From the NCBI GenBank assembly GCA_021786265.1, contig JAJYNP010000101.1:1-16820 (forward strand): a stretch of DNA of 16,820 nucleotides, in the 5' to 3' direction. Both the position numbers and the translations under genes were made by a program. Shown in pieces: positions 7,960 through 15,295 of the stretch; the first letter of the stretch is position 1; every line of letters begins with the position of its first letter. A model generated the notes under the pieces. That model had not been told where the DNA came from, ran no database searches, and saw only the letters and a list, made by a program, of their open reading frames with translations. This DNA comes from Chloroflexota bacterium (GTDB lineage Bacteria > Chloroflexota > Limnocylindria > Limnocylindrales > CSP1-4).

Positions 7960-9032
7960 TGACCGATGAAATCCGGATGGGCCTTCAGGAGGTCCTGGGT
8001 GAGCAGCGGACTGAACGGCTCGAACGTGTCCTCGTTGATGACCACGGGCTGGGTCTGACCCTGGAGGTACTTCACCAGGGTGTCGACCGCGCTAACCCCC
8101 ATCGAGAACGGATAATCGGCCAAGAGGTTTGTCCATTCACCGGAACGCACCGCGGCGACTCCCGCCTCCGTGGCACCCGCCCCGGTGAGGAAGATAGACT
8201 TCGGATCGATCCCAGCAGCTTGCAGGGCAAGCACCGCGCCTTCGGTCTGCTGGTCGGCGTTGGACAGCACGGCATTGATCTGCGGGTGTGCCTGCAGGAT
8301 GTCCTGCATTACCTTCAGTGAGGTGTCGCGGTCGTAGTTGCCTTGTCCCATCGCCACGACCTGGATGTTTGAGTGCGGCTTGAGGTCGGACAAGTACGCA
8401 TCGTAGCGGACCTTATCGAAGGGATACTGCAGCTGGCCGATCAGGATCACGACCCGACACGGGTTGATGTTCTGACAATACTGAATGAGGGAATCCGCCT
8501 GCAGCTTGGCCCCATCTGCCGGGGGCCGAGCGATCGTTCCGATGATGCCAGGGACCTGCGGCTGCAGCGTGGTGAGATTCGGCCCGATCGGGAACAGCGT
8601 GGTCACGGTAGGGATCTTCGCAGTTTGCCACGCGCTCTGAATCGCGCTCGCGATACCGACCGTGTCGTTGGCCACGATGGCGAAGCCATTGAACTTGCCC
8701 GACGTCGTGGCGTCCTCCACCTGGCTCAACTGCACTGAAGCTGAGAACTGCCCGTCGTACAGCGTTGCGTGGGCGCCGACCTTGGCGGCTTCACTTTGGA
8801 TCCCCTGCCACACGGATTGGCTGAACCCGTTGGCGCTCGAGGCCGCGAAGAAGGCGACGTTCAGGTTCGCACCGGACATCGCTGCCGCCGCCTGGCTGGC
8901 TGGCGCCGGCTGGCTGGCCGGTGCGGCCGTCGCGGCCGCCTGGCTGGGTGGACTCGAAGTACTGCTTGCCGAACTACATGCGCCAGCGACGAGCGCGGCT
9001 GCGACCACCAGCGCGATCCGACGGTACGTCAT
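7947..9032 (-). CDS. Lipoprotein solute-binding protein of the ABC transporter (RbsB/Peripla_BP_4 type)
   Basis: I place the start at the ATG at 9032, giving 361 residues. It follows a GAGGAGGG ribosome binding site, and the peptide then opens with a proper lipoprotein signal: basic MTYRR, a hydrophobic core, and VAGAC with the lipid-bearing Cys at about residue 19. A start 24 codons upstream (9104) would put polar residues in front of the signal. The Cys is followed by a low-complexity Ala/Ser/Pro/Gln linker of about 35 residues, then a sugar-binding-protein-like domain beginning LNVAFFAASSANGFSQSV and containing the conserved INAVLSNAD and ILTGAG-like segments. The protein should be anchored outside the cytoplasmic membrane and deliver ligand to the permease. 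Ligand identity is unknown. It is the first gene of the leftward transporter run, after a 291-bp regulatory gap. Confidence 0.9.
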   Translation of the reverse strand: MTYRRIALVVAAALVAGACSSASSTSSPPSQAAATAAPASQPAPASQAAAAMSGANLNVAFFAASSANGFSQSVWQGIQSEAAKVGAHATLYDGQFSASVQLSQVEDATTSGKFNGFAIVANDTVGIASAIQSAWQTAKIPTVTTLFPIGPNLTTLQPQVPGIIGTIARPPADGAKLQADSLIQYCQNINPCRVVILIGQLQYPFDKVRYDAYLSDLKPHSNIQVVAMGQGNYDRDTSLKVMQDILQAHPQINAVLSNADQQTEGAVLALQAAGIDPKSIFLTGAGATEAGVAAVRSGEWTNLLADYPFSMGVSAVDTLVKYLQGQTQPVVINEDTFEPFSPLLTQDLLKAHPDFIGQWKG

Positions 9033-9041
9033 CGTGGTAGA

Positions 9042-9049
9042 CCCTCCTC
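9042..9049 (-). promoter_or_regulatory. Ribosome binding site that fixes the binding-protein start
   Basis: On the minus strand this reads GAGGAGGG, about 9 nt before the ATG at 9032. It supports the shorter start with an N-terminal lipoprotein signal over the in-frame start at 9104. Confidence 0.7.
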
Positions 9050-9103
9050 GGCCCCATCGGCTGACGAACACTCCCCCTGAGGCTGGTGTCGAATCTACAC
9101 GCA

Positions 9104-9116
9104 CTTGTCAACCAAG
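9104..9116. promoter_or_regulatory. Candidate GntR/FadR-type operator overlapping a TTGACA box
   Basis: CTTGTCAACCAAG has 4-base inverted arms (CTTG/CAAG) around five bases. It matches the TNGTNNNACNA consensus known for FCD-type GntR regulators at all but one of the defined positions. It covers the TTGACA hexamer on the minus strand, where binding would block the leftward operon. The 7-mer CTTGTCA recurs at 10293-10299 in the other regulatory gap. No binding data; inference only. Confidence 0.35.
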
Positions 9117-9139
9117 CTGCACACCCGCTAGGCAATCAC

Positions 9140-9183
9140 ACTGGCTCAACCGGCACCACACCAGACTGGCTCAAGGGGCACCA
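9140..9183. repeat. Two direct repeats of 19 bp, 25-bp period, upstream of the transporter operon
   Basis: Copy 1 (9140-9158, ACTGGCTCAACCGGCACCA) and copy 2 (9165-9183, ACTGGCTCAAGGGGCACCA) match at 17 of 19 positions; the only change is CC to GG at positions 11-12. The start-to-start distance is 25 bp. They lie 108-151 bp upstream of the binding-protein ATG. Such spaced direct repeats in a gap next to a regulator gene are typical of activator or regulator sites, but a simple local duplication would look the same. The core TGGCTCA also appears once at 10405-10411 in the divergent gap. Confidence 0.6.
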
Positions 9184-9323
9184 TAAGAGACGGACGCCGG
9201 CCCGGGTCCAGGCTTGGCTGGATATCCACCGCCGACGCGTACCGCAGCCCTCGCCGTGGGCATCGGACACGCGGGCGCCACGACACGCGAACCTCGTCGA
9301 CCCGCCGAGGCGGACGACGCGGC

Positions 9324-10124
9324 CTACCTCGCCGACTTCGCCGGAGGCAGGGAGCCAGCCCCACCGGCCGGATGCGAGATCCGATATTCGCTGACGTTCA
9401 CCCGTTCCGCCCAGCCGAGGTGATCGGTCATCGCCTGCCTCGCCCGTTCCGGGGAACGGGCCTCGATCGCCTCGAAGATGGCCTCGTGGCCATGTTGTGA
9501 CGCGGGGACCCGGTCCGGGCTGGCCGTGACGCTGACCGTCCGCGTCAGCACGAGCACTTCGCGCATCTGGTCGATGAGCTGCAGGAAGAGGCGATTGTGC
9601 GTGGCCCGGAGGATGGCGTCGTGAAATGCCACGTCGTGCGCGGTGTATGCGTCCGTGTTGCGGGTGGCTAGGTTCAACGCGTCGAACTCCTCGCGCATCG
9701 AGGCGAGGTCCTCCATCGTGGCGCGCTCGGCGGCCAGGGCGGCAGCCTCCGTCTCGATCACCCGCCGCAACTCCAGGCTGTCGGCGATGATGTCGTCGAT
9801 GGCCCCCACCTCGAGGCGGGTGGCCAGCAGCTCGGGCGCGAGGTCGTTCCACGCGGCCCGTTCGGTGACGCGGCTGTAGCGGCCCTGCCGGCTCGTCACC
9901 ATGCCGAGCGTCGCGACGATCTTGAGCGCCTCGCGCACGACGGGCCGGCTCACCTCGAATTCGCGAGCGAGGTCGCCCGCGGCGGGGAGTGGCTCGCCCG
10001 GCTTGAGGTGGCCAAGGAGGATGCTTCCGACGAGGGCGCGCGCGACCTGGCGCGGCAGCGTGTCCGTCGCCAGCGACCGAAAGTGCATGGCGGAGCGAGA
10101 ATCGCGGGACGCAGCCCTCACCAT
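9324..10124 (-). CDS. GntR-family transcriptional regulator, FadR/FCD subfamily
   Basis: With the ATG at 10124 the protein has 266 residues. That start is preferred because a GAGGG site lies seven bases upstream; the longer GTG start at 10148 has none. The N-terminal winged helix-turn-helix (about residues 20-85) includes the classical GEPLPAAGDLAREFEVSRPVVREAL segment. The C-terminal FCD ligand-binding domain shows its metal-site residues: D164 and H168 in HDVAFHDAI, H213 in HGHEAIFEAIEA and H235 in TDHLGW. FCD regulators typically bind small carboxylic acids and repress catabolic operons until their ligand arrives. It lies between the two divergent gene sets and is likely to control both. 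A proline, hydroxyproline or P5C-related ligand is a guess from context. Confidence 0.92.
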   Translation of the reverse strand: MVRAASRDSRSAMHFRSLATDTLPRQVARALVGSILLGHLKPGEPLPAAGDLAREFEVSRPVVREALKIVATLGMVTSRQGRYSRVTERAAWNDLAPELLATRLEVGAIDDIIADSLELRRVIETEAAALAAERATMEDLASMREEFDALNLATRNTDAYTAHDVAFHDAILRATHNRLFLQLIDQMREVLVLTRTVSVTASPDRVPASQHGHEAIFEAIEARSPERARQAMTDHLGWAERVNVSEYRISHPAGGAGSLPPAKSAR

Positions 10125-10131
10125 TGCCGGG

Positions 10132-10136
10132 CCCTC
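10132..10136 (-). promoter_or_regulatory. Ribosome binding site deciding the GntR regulator start
   Basis: The minus strand reads GAGGG, followed by seven bases and the ATG at 10124. The alternative GTG at 10148 and the inner ATG at 10088 both lack such a site. Confidence 0.55.
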
Positions 10137-10269
10137 GTTCGGTCGCACCGGACTAGCCCGAGCAGCCGTCGGCGCGACCCCCGCCGCCGGTGCATCCCGA
10201 CCAGGTGCCGCGTCGGGTCTTGATCCATACCTCGTGGGGCCTCCCTACTGCCGCGTGCCCTGCATCGTA

Positions 10270-10285
10270 GCGCAGCTAGCAGCGC
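10270..10285. promoter_or_regulatory. Imperfect 16-bp palindrome, candidate operator in the divergent gap
   Basis: GCGCAGCTAGCAGCGC reads the same on both strands at 14 of 16 positions; only positions 5 and 12 break the symmetry. It lies roughly midway between the regulator start (10124) and the activase start (10469), where a dimeric regulator could act on both directions. It does not match the usual TNGTNNNACNA pattern of FCD regulators, so it may belong to another factor or be chance. Confidence 0.35.
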
Positions 10286-10468
10286 GTGGTATCTTGTCAG
10301 TTAGGTAGGTAAGTTGTCTGGGGCGAGGAGGACGAACAAACGCTGGACGACGGGACATGCAGAGCGGGATCGGAAGGCCGCCGTGGCATCGCGCTCACGG
10401 GTCAGTGGCTCAGCGGTGCGGCGCTGTATGCGGCCGCGGTACCTGGCGTGGCCACGGACCCGGGGCCG

Positions 10469-11359
10469 ATGGGTGTCTGCTTCGACCTCCAACGTTTCTC
10501 GATCCACGACGGCCCGGGCATCCGGACCACCGTGTTCCTGAAGGGCTGTCCCCTCTCGTGCCTCTGGTGCCATAACCCGGAGAGCCAGGCCGTCCGTCCT
10601 GAGATCCGCGTCATCGAGACCCGCTGCATCCATTGCGGGTCGTGCGGAGCCGTCTGTTCGGAGGGACTAGCGGGCGGCCCCTTTCCCCCCGATCCCGAGC
10701 GCTGCCTGCGCTGCGGCGCCTGCGCAGAGGCCTGTCCCACCGGGACCCGGCAGCTCGTTGGCCGCTCCTACAGCGTGGCGGAGATCCTCGAGGCTGTAGA
10801 GCGCGACCGGCCCTTCTACGACGAATCGGGCGGCGGTGTCACCTTCTCGGGGGGCGAACCACTGCTCCAGTGGCGCTTCCTGGTCGCCTGTCTCGAGGCC
10901 GCCCGACGGCGGGGTCTGCACACGGCGGTGGACACCAGCGGGTTCGCGTCCGTGTCGGTCATCCGAGCGGTCGCGGCCTGGACCGATCTGTTCCTGTATG
11001 ACCTGAAGGTGCTCGATGCGGCCCGGCACCTGGCGTTCACGGGCGTCCCGCTCGAGCCGATCCTGCGCAACCTGCGGGCGCTCGACCGTGCCGGGACCCG
11101 CATCTGGCTGCGGGTGCCCTTCGTGCCGGGCTATACCGATGACGAGGCGAACCTGACCGCGCTGGGGACGTTCGCCGCCGGCCTGCGCCAGACCCGGCAG
11201 CTGCACCTGCTGCCCTATCACCGGCTCGGCGCGGACAAGTACGCGCGGCTCGGGCGCCCCGACCACCTGGGCGCGGTGGAGCCGCCGACGACCGCGGTGG
11301 TCGAGGCCGCGGCCACCTACCTTCGGACCTTCGGCCTGGACGTTCGCGTGGGAGGGTAG
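10469..11359 (+). CDS. Glycyl-radical-enzyme activating protein (radical SAM, PflA-like with ferredoxin insert)
   Basis: This protein cleaves S-adenosylmethionine to place the radical on the glycine of its partner enzyme. From the ATG at 10469 it has 296 residues and begins MGVCFDLQRFSIHDGPGIR, the usual start of the family. The radical-SAM cluster motif CxxxCxxC is at C27, C31 and C34. Two four-cysteine ferredoxin motifs follow (C53, C56, C59, C63 and C79, C82, C85, C89), as in activases of dehydratase-type glycyl radical enzymes. SGGEPLLQ is the SAM-binding GGE motif. A GTG at 10448 would add seven residues; neither start has a strong ribosome binding site. The stop is 3 nt before the glycyl radical enzyme ATG, so enzyme and activase are made together. 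The iron-sulfur clusters and radical chemistry imply function without oxygen. Confidence 0.92.
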   Translation: MGVCFDLQRFSIHDGPGIRTTVFLKGCPLSCLWCHNPESQAVRPEIRVIETRCIHCGSCGAVCSEGLAGGPFPPDPERCLRCGACAEACPTGTRQLVGRSYSVAEILEAVERDRPFYDESGGGVTFSGGEPLLQWRFLVACLEAARRRGLHTAVDTSGFASVSVIRAVAAWTDLFLYDLKVLDAARHLAFTGVPLEPILRNLRALDRAGTRIWLRVPFVPGYTDDEANLTALGTFAAGLRQTRQLHLLPYHRLGADKYARLGRPDHLGAVEPPTTAVVEAAATYLRTFGLDVRVGG

Positions 11360-11362
11360 CGC

Positions 11363-13723
11363 ATGAACGAGCGGGTGCAGCGACTGCGCGAGCGGAGCGT
11401 GGCGACCCATCCCAGCACGTCCGCGGAGCGCTCCCTCTTGATGACCCGCTTCTACCAGGAGCACTTGGGCAAGCACGCGACGCCGGTATTGCGGGCCCTG
11501 GCGTTCCGGGAGCTGTGCGCGCGCAAGACGATCACGATCGAGCCCGACGAACTGATCGTCGGCGAGCGCGGCCCGGCCCCGAAGGCGGTGCCGCTCTTTC
11601 CCGAACTGACCTGTCACAGTCTCGAGGACCTGCGCATCCTGGATGGGCGGGAGAAGACCAGCTACGCGGTGGCACCCGAGGTCGTGGCTGCGTACGAGGC
11701 CGAGGTCATTCCGTACTGGCACGGCCGCAGCCTGCGTGACCGGCTCTTTGAGATGCTGCCAGTCGAATGGCACAACGCCTACGACGCCGGGATCTTCACC
11801 GAGTTCATGGAACAACGGGCGCCGGGGCACACGGTGGCGGACGGCAAGCTCTACGCCAAGGGCATGGAGGACTTCAAGGCCGACATCGAGCATGCCATGG
11901 CGACGCTCGATCTCGTGAACGACCCGCCGGCCGCGCACCGGCTCCAGGAGCTACGCGCCATGCAGATCGCCGCCGATGCGGTGGTCCTCTTGGCCGAGCG
12001 CCATGCCGCGCTCGCTACCGAGATGGCAGTTCGCGAGCCCGATCCGGATCGTCGCGCCGAACTCGGTCGCATCGCGCAGGTATGCTCATGGGTGCCCGCC
12101 CACGCGCCGCGCGACTTCTGGGAAGCGCTCCAGATGTACTGGTTCTGCCACTTGGCGGTGATCACCGAGCTGAACGGCTGGGACGCCTTCTCGCCCGGCC
12201 ACCTCGACCAGCACCTGGAGCCCTTCTACCGTCGCGGCCTTGACGACGGCACGCTCACCCGCGAGCGGGCCAAGGAGCTGCTGGGCTGCCTGTTCGTCAA
12301 GTTCAACAACCACCCGGCCCCGCCCAAGGTCGGCGTCACCAACGCGGAGAGCGGGACCTACACCGACTTCGCCAACATCGATCTCGCCGGGCTGCGGCGC
12401 GACGGGTCCGACGGGGTGGGCGAAGTCTCGTACCTGCTGCTCGAGGTGATCGACGAACTGCATCTCGTGCAGCCGAGCCCCAACATTCAGGTGTCCCGCG
12501 TCACGCCCGACCACTTCCTTCGTTCGGCCTGTCGGGTCATTCGCAAGGGATACGGGTATCCGGCCCTCTTCAACGCCGACGGCGTGGTGACCCAGCTGCT
12601 GCGCAAGGGCAAGCGTGTCGAGGATGCCCGCGAGGGCGGCACGAGCGGCTGCGTCGAGACCGGAGCCTTCGGCAAGGAAGCGTACATCCTGACCGGTTAT
12701 TTCAACCTGCCGAAGGTGCTCGAGATCACGCTGCACGACGGTGTCGATCCCAGCACGGGCCGCCAACTCGGGCCACACACCGGCGATCCCCGGCAGTTCG
12801 CCACATTCGACCAGCTCTTCGCCGCGTGGGAGACGCAGCTGCGCCACTTCCTCGACATCAAGGTGCGGGGCAACCACCTCATCGAACAGCTCTACGCGCA
12901 CGAGATGCCGGCGCCGTTCCTTTCGGTGATCACATCGGACTGCATCGCGCGGGGACTCGACTACAACGCGGGTGGGGCGCGCTACAACAGCTCCTACATC
13001 CAGGGCGTCGGCATCGGGACGCTGACGGACGGTCTTGCGGCCCTGAAGACGCACGTATACGAGGACCGCACGGTCAGCATGGGAGAGTTGCTCGACGCCC
13101 TAGCCTCCGACTACGAGGGGCACGAGGTACTGCGCCAATGGCTGCGCAATCGGTCGCCCAAGTGGGGCAACGACGATCCGGCGGCCGACAACGTGATGCA
13201 GGCAGGGTTCGAGGCCTTCGTCCGAGCGGTCGACGGCCGGCCGAATGGCCGGGGCGGGACGTATGGGGTCGACATGCTCCCGACCACGTCGCACGTGTAT
13301 TTCGGTTCCGTGACCGGGGCCACGCCCGACGGCCGTGCGGCGGGGGCACCGCTCTCGGAGGGGATCTCCCCGTCACAGGGGATGGACCGCTTGGGCCCGA
13401 CCGCCGTCATCCGGTCGATGGCCAAGATGGACCACGCCCGCACCTGCGGCACCCTGCTCAACATGAAGTTCAGCCCGAGTCTGCTTGAAGGGGAAGACGG
13501 CGTCGAGAAGCTCGCTCAACTCATCCGCACGTACTTCCGGCTTGGCGGGCACCACGTTCAGTTCAACGTCGTTTCGGCAGCGACGCTGCGCGAAGCGCAG
13601 GCCAACCCCGATGAGTACCGCGACCTCATCGTGCGCGTGGCGGGCTACAGCGACTACTTCTGCGATCTGTCGCGTGCGCTACAGGACGAAATCGTCGCCC
13701 GCACCGAATACGAGAGCCTGTGA
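11363..13723 (+). CDS. hypD: Glycyl radical enzyme, probable trans-4-hydroxy-L-proline dehydratase
   Basis: The 786-residue protein is a complete glycyl radical enzyme. The thiyl-radical motif GCVE puts Cys at 430 and Glu at 432; the C-terminal radical loop RVAGYS puts the radical Gly at 761. From memory, C. difficile HypD uses C434, E436, G765, D278, H160, F152, S334, F340, Y450 and T645. Subtracting four finds the identical residue here every time: D274, H156, F148, S330, F336, Y446, T641 and the three above. The expected reaction is dehydration of trans-4-hydroxy-L-proline to P5C. The ATG follows a GGGAGGG site seven bases upstream, 3 nt after the activase stop. Other dehydratases or C-N lyases of the family, including those acting on hydroxyproline isomers, remain possible. 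The symbol must not be confused with hydrogenase-maturation HypD. Confidence 0.85.
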   Translation: MNERVQRLRERSVATHPSTSAERSLLMTRFYQEHLGKHATPVLRALAFRELCARKTITIEPDELIVGERGPAPKAVPLFPELTCHSLEDLRILDGREKTSYAVAPEVVAAYEAEVIPYWHGRSLRDRLFEMLPVEWHNAYDAGIFTEFMEQRAPGHTVADGKLYAKGMEDFKADIEHAMATLDLVNDPPAAHRLQELRAMQIAADAVVLLAERHAALATEMAVREPDPDRRAELGRIAQVCSWVPAHAPRDFWEALQMYWFCHLAVITELNGWDAFSPGHLDQHLEPFYRRGLDDGTLTRERAKELLGCLFVKFNNHPAPPKVGVTNAESGTYTDFANIDLAGLRRDGSDGVGEVSYLLLEVIDELHLVQPSPNIQVSRVTPDHFLRSACRVIRKGYGYPALFNADGVVTQLLRKGKRVEDAREGGTSGCVETGAFGKEAYILTGYFNLPKVLEITLHDGVDPSTGRQLGPHTGDPRQFATFDQLFAAWETQLRHFLDIKVRGNHLIEQLYAHEMPAPFLSVITSDCIARGLDYNAGGARYNSSYIQGVGIGTLTDGLAALKTHVYEDRTVSMGELLDALASDYEGHEVLRQWLRNRSPKWGNDDPAADNVMQAGFEAFVRAVDGRPNGRGGTYGVDMLPTTSHVYFGSVTGATPDGRAAGAPLSEGISPSQGMDRLGPTAVIRSMAKMDHARTCGTLLNMKFSPSLLEGEDGVEKLAQLIRTYFRLGGHHVQFNVVSAATLREAQANPDEYRDLIVRVAGYSDYFCDLSRALQDEIVARTEYESL

Positions 13724-13744
13724 AGGCAGAGGAGCATTCGGCCC

Positions 13745-15295
13745 ATGGTGATTCCTCCGTTCCGCAACGATCCTGGCACCGATTTCTCCGTTCCTGAGCA
13801 CCGCGCCGCGTTCGGCGACGCGATCGCAGGGGTCCGCAGACGATTGGGGGCGACCTATCCGCTCTTGATCGGCGGCCGCGAGGTGACGACCGGCGAGACG
13901 CTCCATTCGATGAATCCGGCCCATCCCGCAGAGATCGTGGGTGTCCACGCAATGGCCGGCGCCGGTGAGGTCGACGCGGCGGTGTCGGCGGCCACGGCCG
14001 CCTTCGCCGACTGGTCGTGCACGCCCGCGGAGGAGCGGGCCGCGATCCTGCTGCGAGCCAGCCAGGTGGTTCGGTCCCGTCGGCACGAGTTGAGCGCGCT
14101 CATGGTCCTGGAGGCCGGCAAGCCCTGGGACGAGGCGGACGGCGAGACCTCCGAGGTGATCGACCTCCTCGAGTGGTACGCGCGGGGGATGCTGCGGCTC
14201 GCTGGCGCCGAGGAGGTGACCCCGCTGCCAGGCGAGCTGGTCAGCTACCGCTATCTCCCCCTAGGGGTGGGCGCGATCATCTCACCTTGGAACTTCCCCA
14301 TGGCGCTGCTGACCGGGATGACGAGCGGGGCGGTGGCGACCGGCAACACGGTCGTGGTCAAGCCGGCCTCCAACGCCGCGACCTGCGCCGCGTGGCTGCT
14401 CGACGTGTTCCGCGAGGTGCGTCTCCCGGACGGCGTCATCAACCTCCTCACCGGCCGTGGCGACATCGTGGGCGAGGGGCTCGTGGACCACCCCGATGTG
14501 CGGTTCATCGCGTTCACGGGCTCACGCGAGGTCGGGATCCGCATCTACGAGCACGGCGCACGCACACCCGCCGGGCAGCGCTGGCTGAAGAAGATCCAGC
14601 TCGAGATGGGTGGCAAGAATGCCCTCGTGGTCGACGAGACCGCCGACCTCGAACGCGCTGCCCACGAGATCGTCGTGAGCGCATTCGGTTTCCAAGGCCA
14701 GAAGTGCTCGGCCGGATCGCGGGCGATCGTGGTCGACCGCGTGTACGACGACGTGGTCGAGCGGGTCGTGGAGGAGACCCGCCACCTGGTGCTGGGCGAC
14801 CCGGTCGACCCGGACGTGGCGGTCGGGCCGCTCATCGACGCGGCGGCCGAGCACAAGGTGCTGGGCTATGTCCAAATCGGCCGCGGCGAGGGACGGCTGC
14901 TGCTGGGCGGGGCGAAGCCCGACCGGGAGGGCCACTTCGTCGAGCCGACGATCTTCGGAGACGTCGAGCCCGACGCGCGGATCGCGCAGGAGGAGATCTT
15001 CGGTCCCGTCCTGTCGACGCTCCGGGCGCGTGACGTCGACGATGCACTGCGGATCGCGAACGGCACCGAGTACGGCCTCACCGGATCCTTCTTCAGTCGG
15101 GACCCTGCCCGCATCGCCCGCGCCCGCACGAGGTTCCATGCCGGCAACCTCTACATCAACCGCAAGTCGACCGGCGCCCTGATGGGCGTGCACCCGTTCG
15201 GCGGCTTCAACATGAGCGGCACGGACACCAAGGCCGGGGGCCCCGACTACCTGCTCTTCTTCCTGCAGGCACAGGCGATCGGGGAGCGGCTGTGA
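13745..15295 (+). CDS. rocA: L-glutamate gamma-semialdehyde (P5C) dehydrogenase, RocA type
   Basis: The 516-residue product is an aldehyde dehydrogenase of the Bacillus RocA group, judged by length and by characteristic segments: the TDFSVPEHRAAF start, PWNF (181-184), FTGSREVG, LEMGGKN with the general-base E287, FQGQKCSAGSRAIV with nucleophile C321, and the HPFGGFNMSGTDTKAGGPDYL ending. The enzyme oxidises glutamate semialdehyde, the open form of P5C, to glutamate with NAD+. Its substrate is the predicted product of the enzyme encoded just upstream, and also of proline dehydrogenase at the left edge. The ATG follows a GAGGAG site about ten bases upstream and lies 21 nt after the preceding stop. 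It could also accept 4-hydroxyglutamate semialdehyde, as mammalian P5C dehydrogenase does. Confidence 0.92.
   Translation: MVIPPFRNDPGTDFSVPEHRAAFGDAIAGVRRRLGATYPLLIGGREVTTGETLHSMNPAHPAEIVGVHAMAGAGEVDAAVSAATAAFADWSCTPAEERAAILLRASQVVRSRRHELSALMVLEAGKPWDEADGETSEVIDLLEWYARGMLRLAGAEEVTPLPGELVSYRYLPLGVGAIISPWNFPMALLTGMTSGAVATGNTVVVKPASNAATCAAWLLDVFREVRLPDGVINLLTGRGDIVGEGLVDHPDVRFIAFTGSREVGIRIYEHGARTPAGQRWLKKIQLEMGGKNALVVDETADLERAAHEIVVSAFGFQGQKCSAGSRAIVVDRVYDDVVERVVEETRHLVLGDPVDPDVAVGPLIDAAAEHKVLGYVQIGRGEGRLLLGGAKPDREGHFVEPTIFGDVEPDARIAQEEIFGPVLSTLRARDVDDALRIANGTEYGLTGSFFSRDPARIARARTRFHAGNLYINRKSTGALMGVHPFGGFNMSGTDTKAGGPDYLLFFLQAQAIGERL

Larger units (their letters stand above)
9033..9323. promoter_or_regulatory. 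Regulatory gap between the GntR-type regulator gene and the transporter operon
   Basis: No credible gene is seen in these 291 bases. For the leftward operon a TTGACA hexamer (plus-strand 9106-9111 read in reverse) is a possible -35 box, but I see no good -10 at 16-18 bp from it; TAGATT (plus-strand 9092-9097) is the best -10-like hexamer nearby, at the wrong spacing. The region also contains a 13-bp palindrome-like site and a 19-bp direct repeat, listed separately. A short 5-bp stem at 9207-9222 (TCCAG/CTGGA) is not followed by a T run and is not called a terminator. The spacing leaves room for an independent transporter promoter under control of the regulator encoded just upstream. Confidence 0.5.
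10125..10468. promoter_or_regulatory. Divergent promoter region between the regulator and the glycyl-radical operon
   Basis: About 340 bases separate the two divergently read genes, and no convincing gene lies between them. Features I can see are a 16-bp imperfect palindrome at 10270-10285, a CTTGTCA element at 10293-10299 shared with the transporter-side gap, a short TAGG/TAGG/TAAG run at about 10302-10313, and a GAGGAGG motif at 10325-10331 without a usable start codon behind it. The A/T-richer stretch around 10288-10320 is the most promoter-like part, but I could not assign convincing -35 and -10 boxes for either direction. Confidence 0.45.

Noticed and set aside
7947..9104. Longer binding-protein start at 9104
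   Set aside because: It would put 24 mostly polar residues in front of an otherwise normal lipoprotein signal and ignores the strong ribosome binding site at 9042-9049.
9140..9183. CRISPR array
   Set aside because: Only two repeat copies separated by six bases, with no cas genes.
9207..9222. Terminator after the regulator gene
   Set aside because: A 5-bp stem with no following T run, lying over 100 bp from the regulator stop.
9086..9423. Short plus-strand open frames in the gap before the regulator gene
   Set aside because: They lack a ribosome binding site and known motifs, run into the regulator gene on the opposite strand, and cover the repeat region.
10325..10331. GAGGAGG ribosome-binding-like motif upstream of the activase gene
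   Set aside because: The only in-frame start behind it at usable spacing would be a CTG at 10343, and the added residues resemble nothing in the activase family; it may be chance.
10301..10633. Open minus-strand frame of about 110 codons overlapping the activase start
   Set aside because: It lies mostly opposite the well-supported activase gene and shows no recognisable motif or ribosome binding site.
11363..13723. Calling the glycyl radical enzyme pyruvate formate-lyase
   Set aside because: Pyruvate formate-lyase has two adjacent cysteines in its active site. Here a single Cys in GCVE, with Glu two residues later, marks the dehydratase/lyase branch, and the hydroxyproline pocket residues match.
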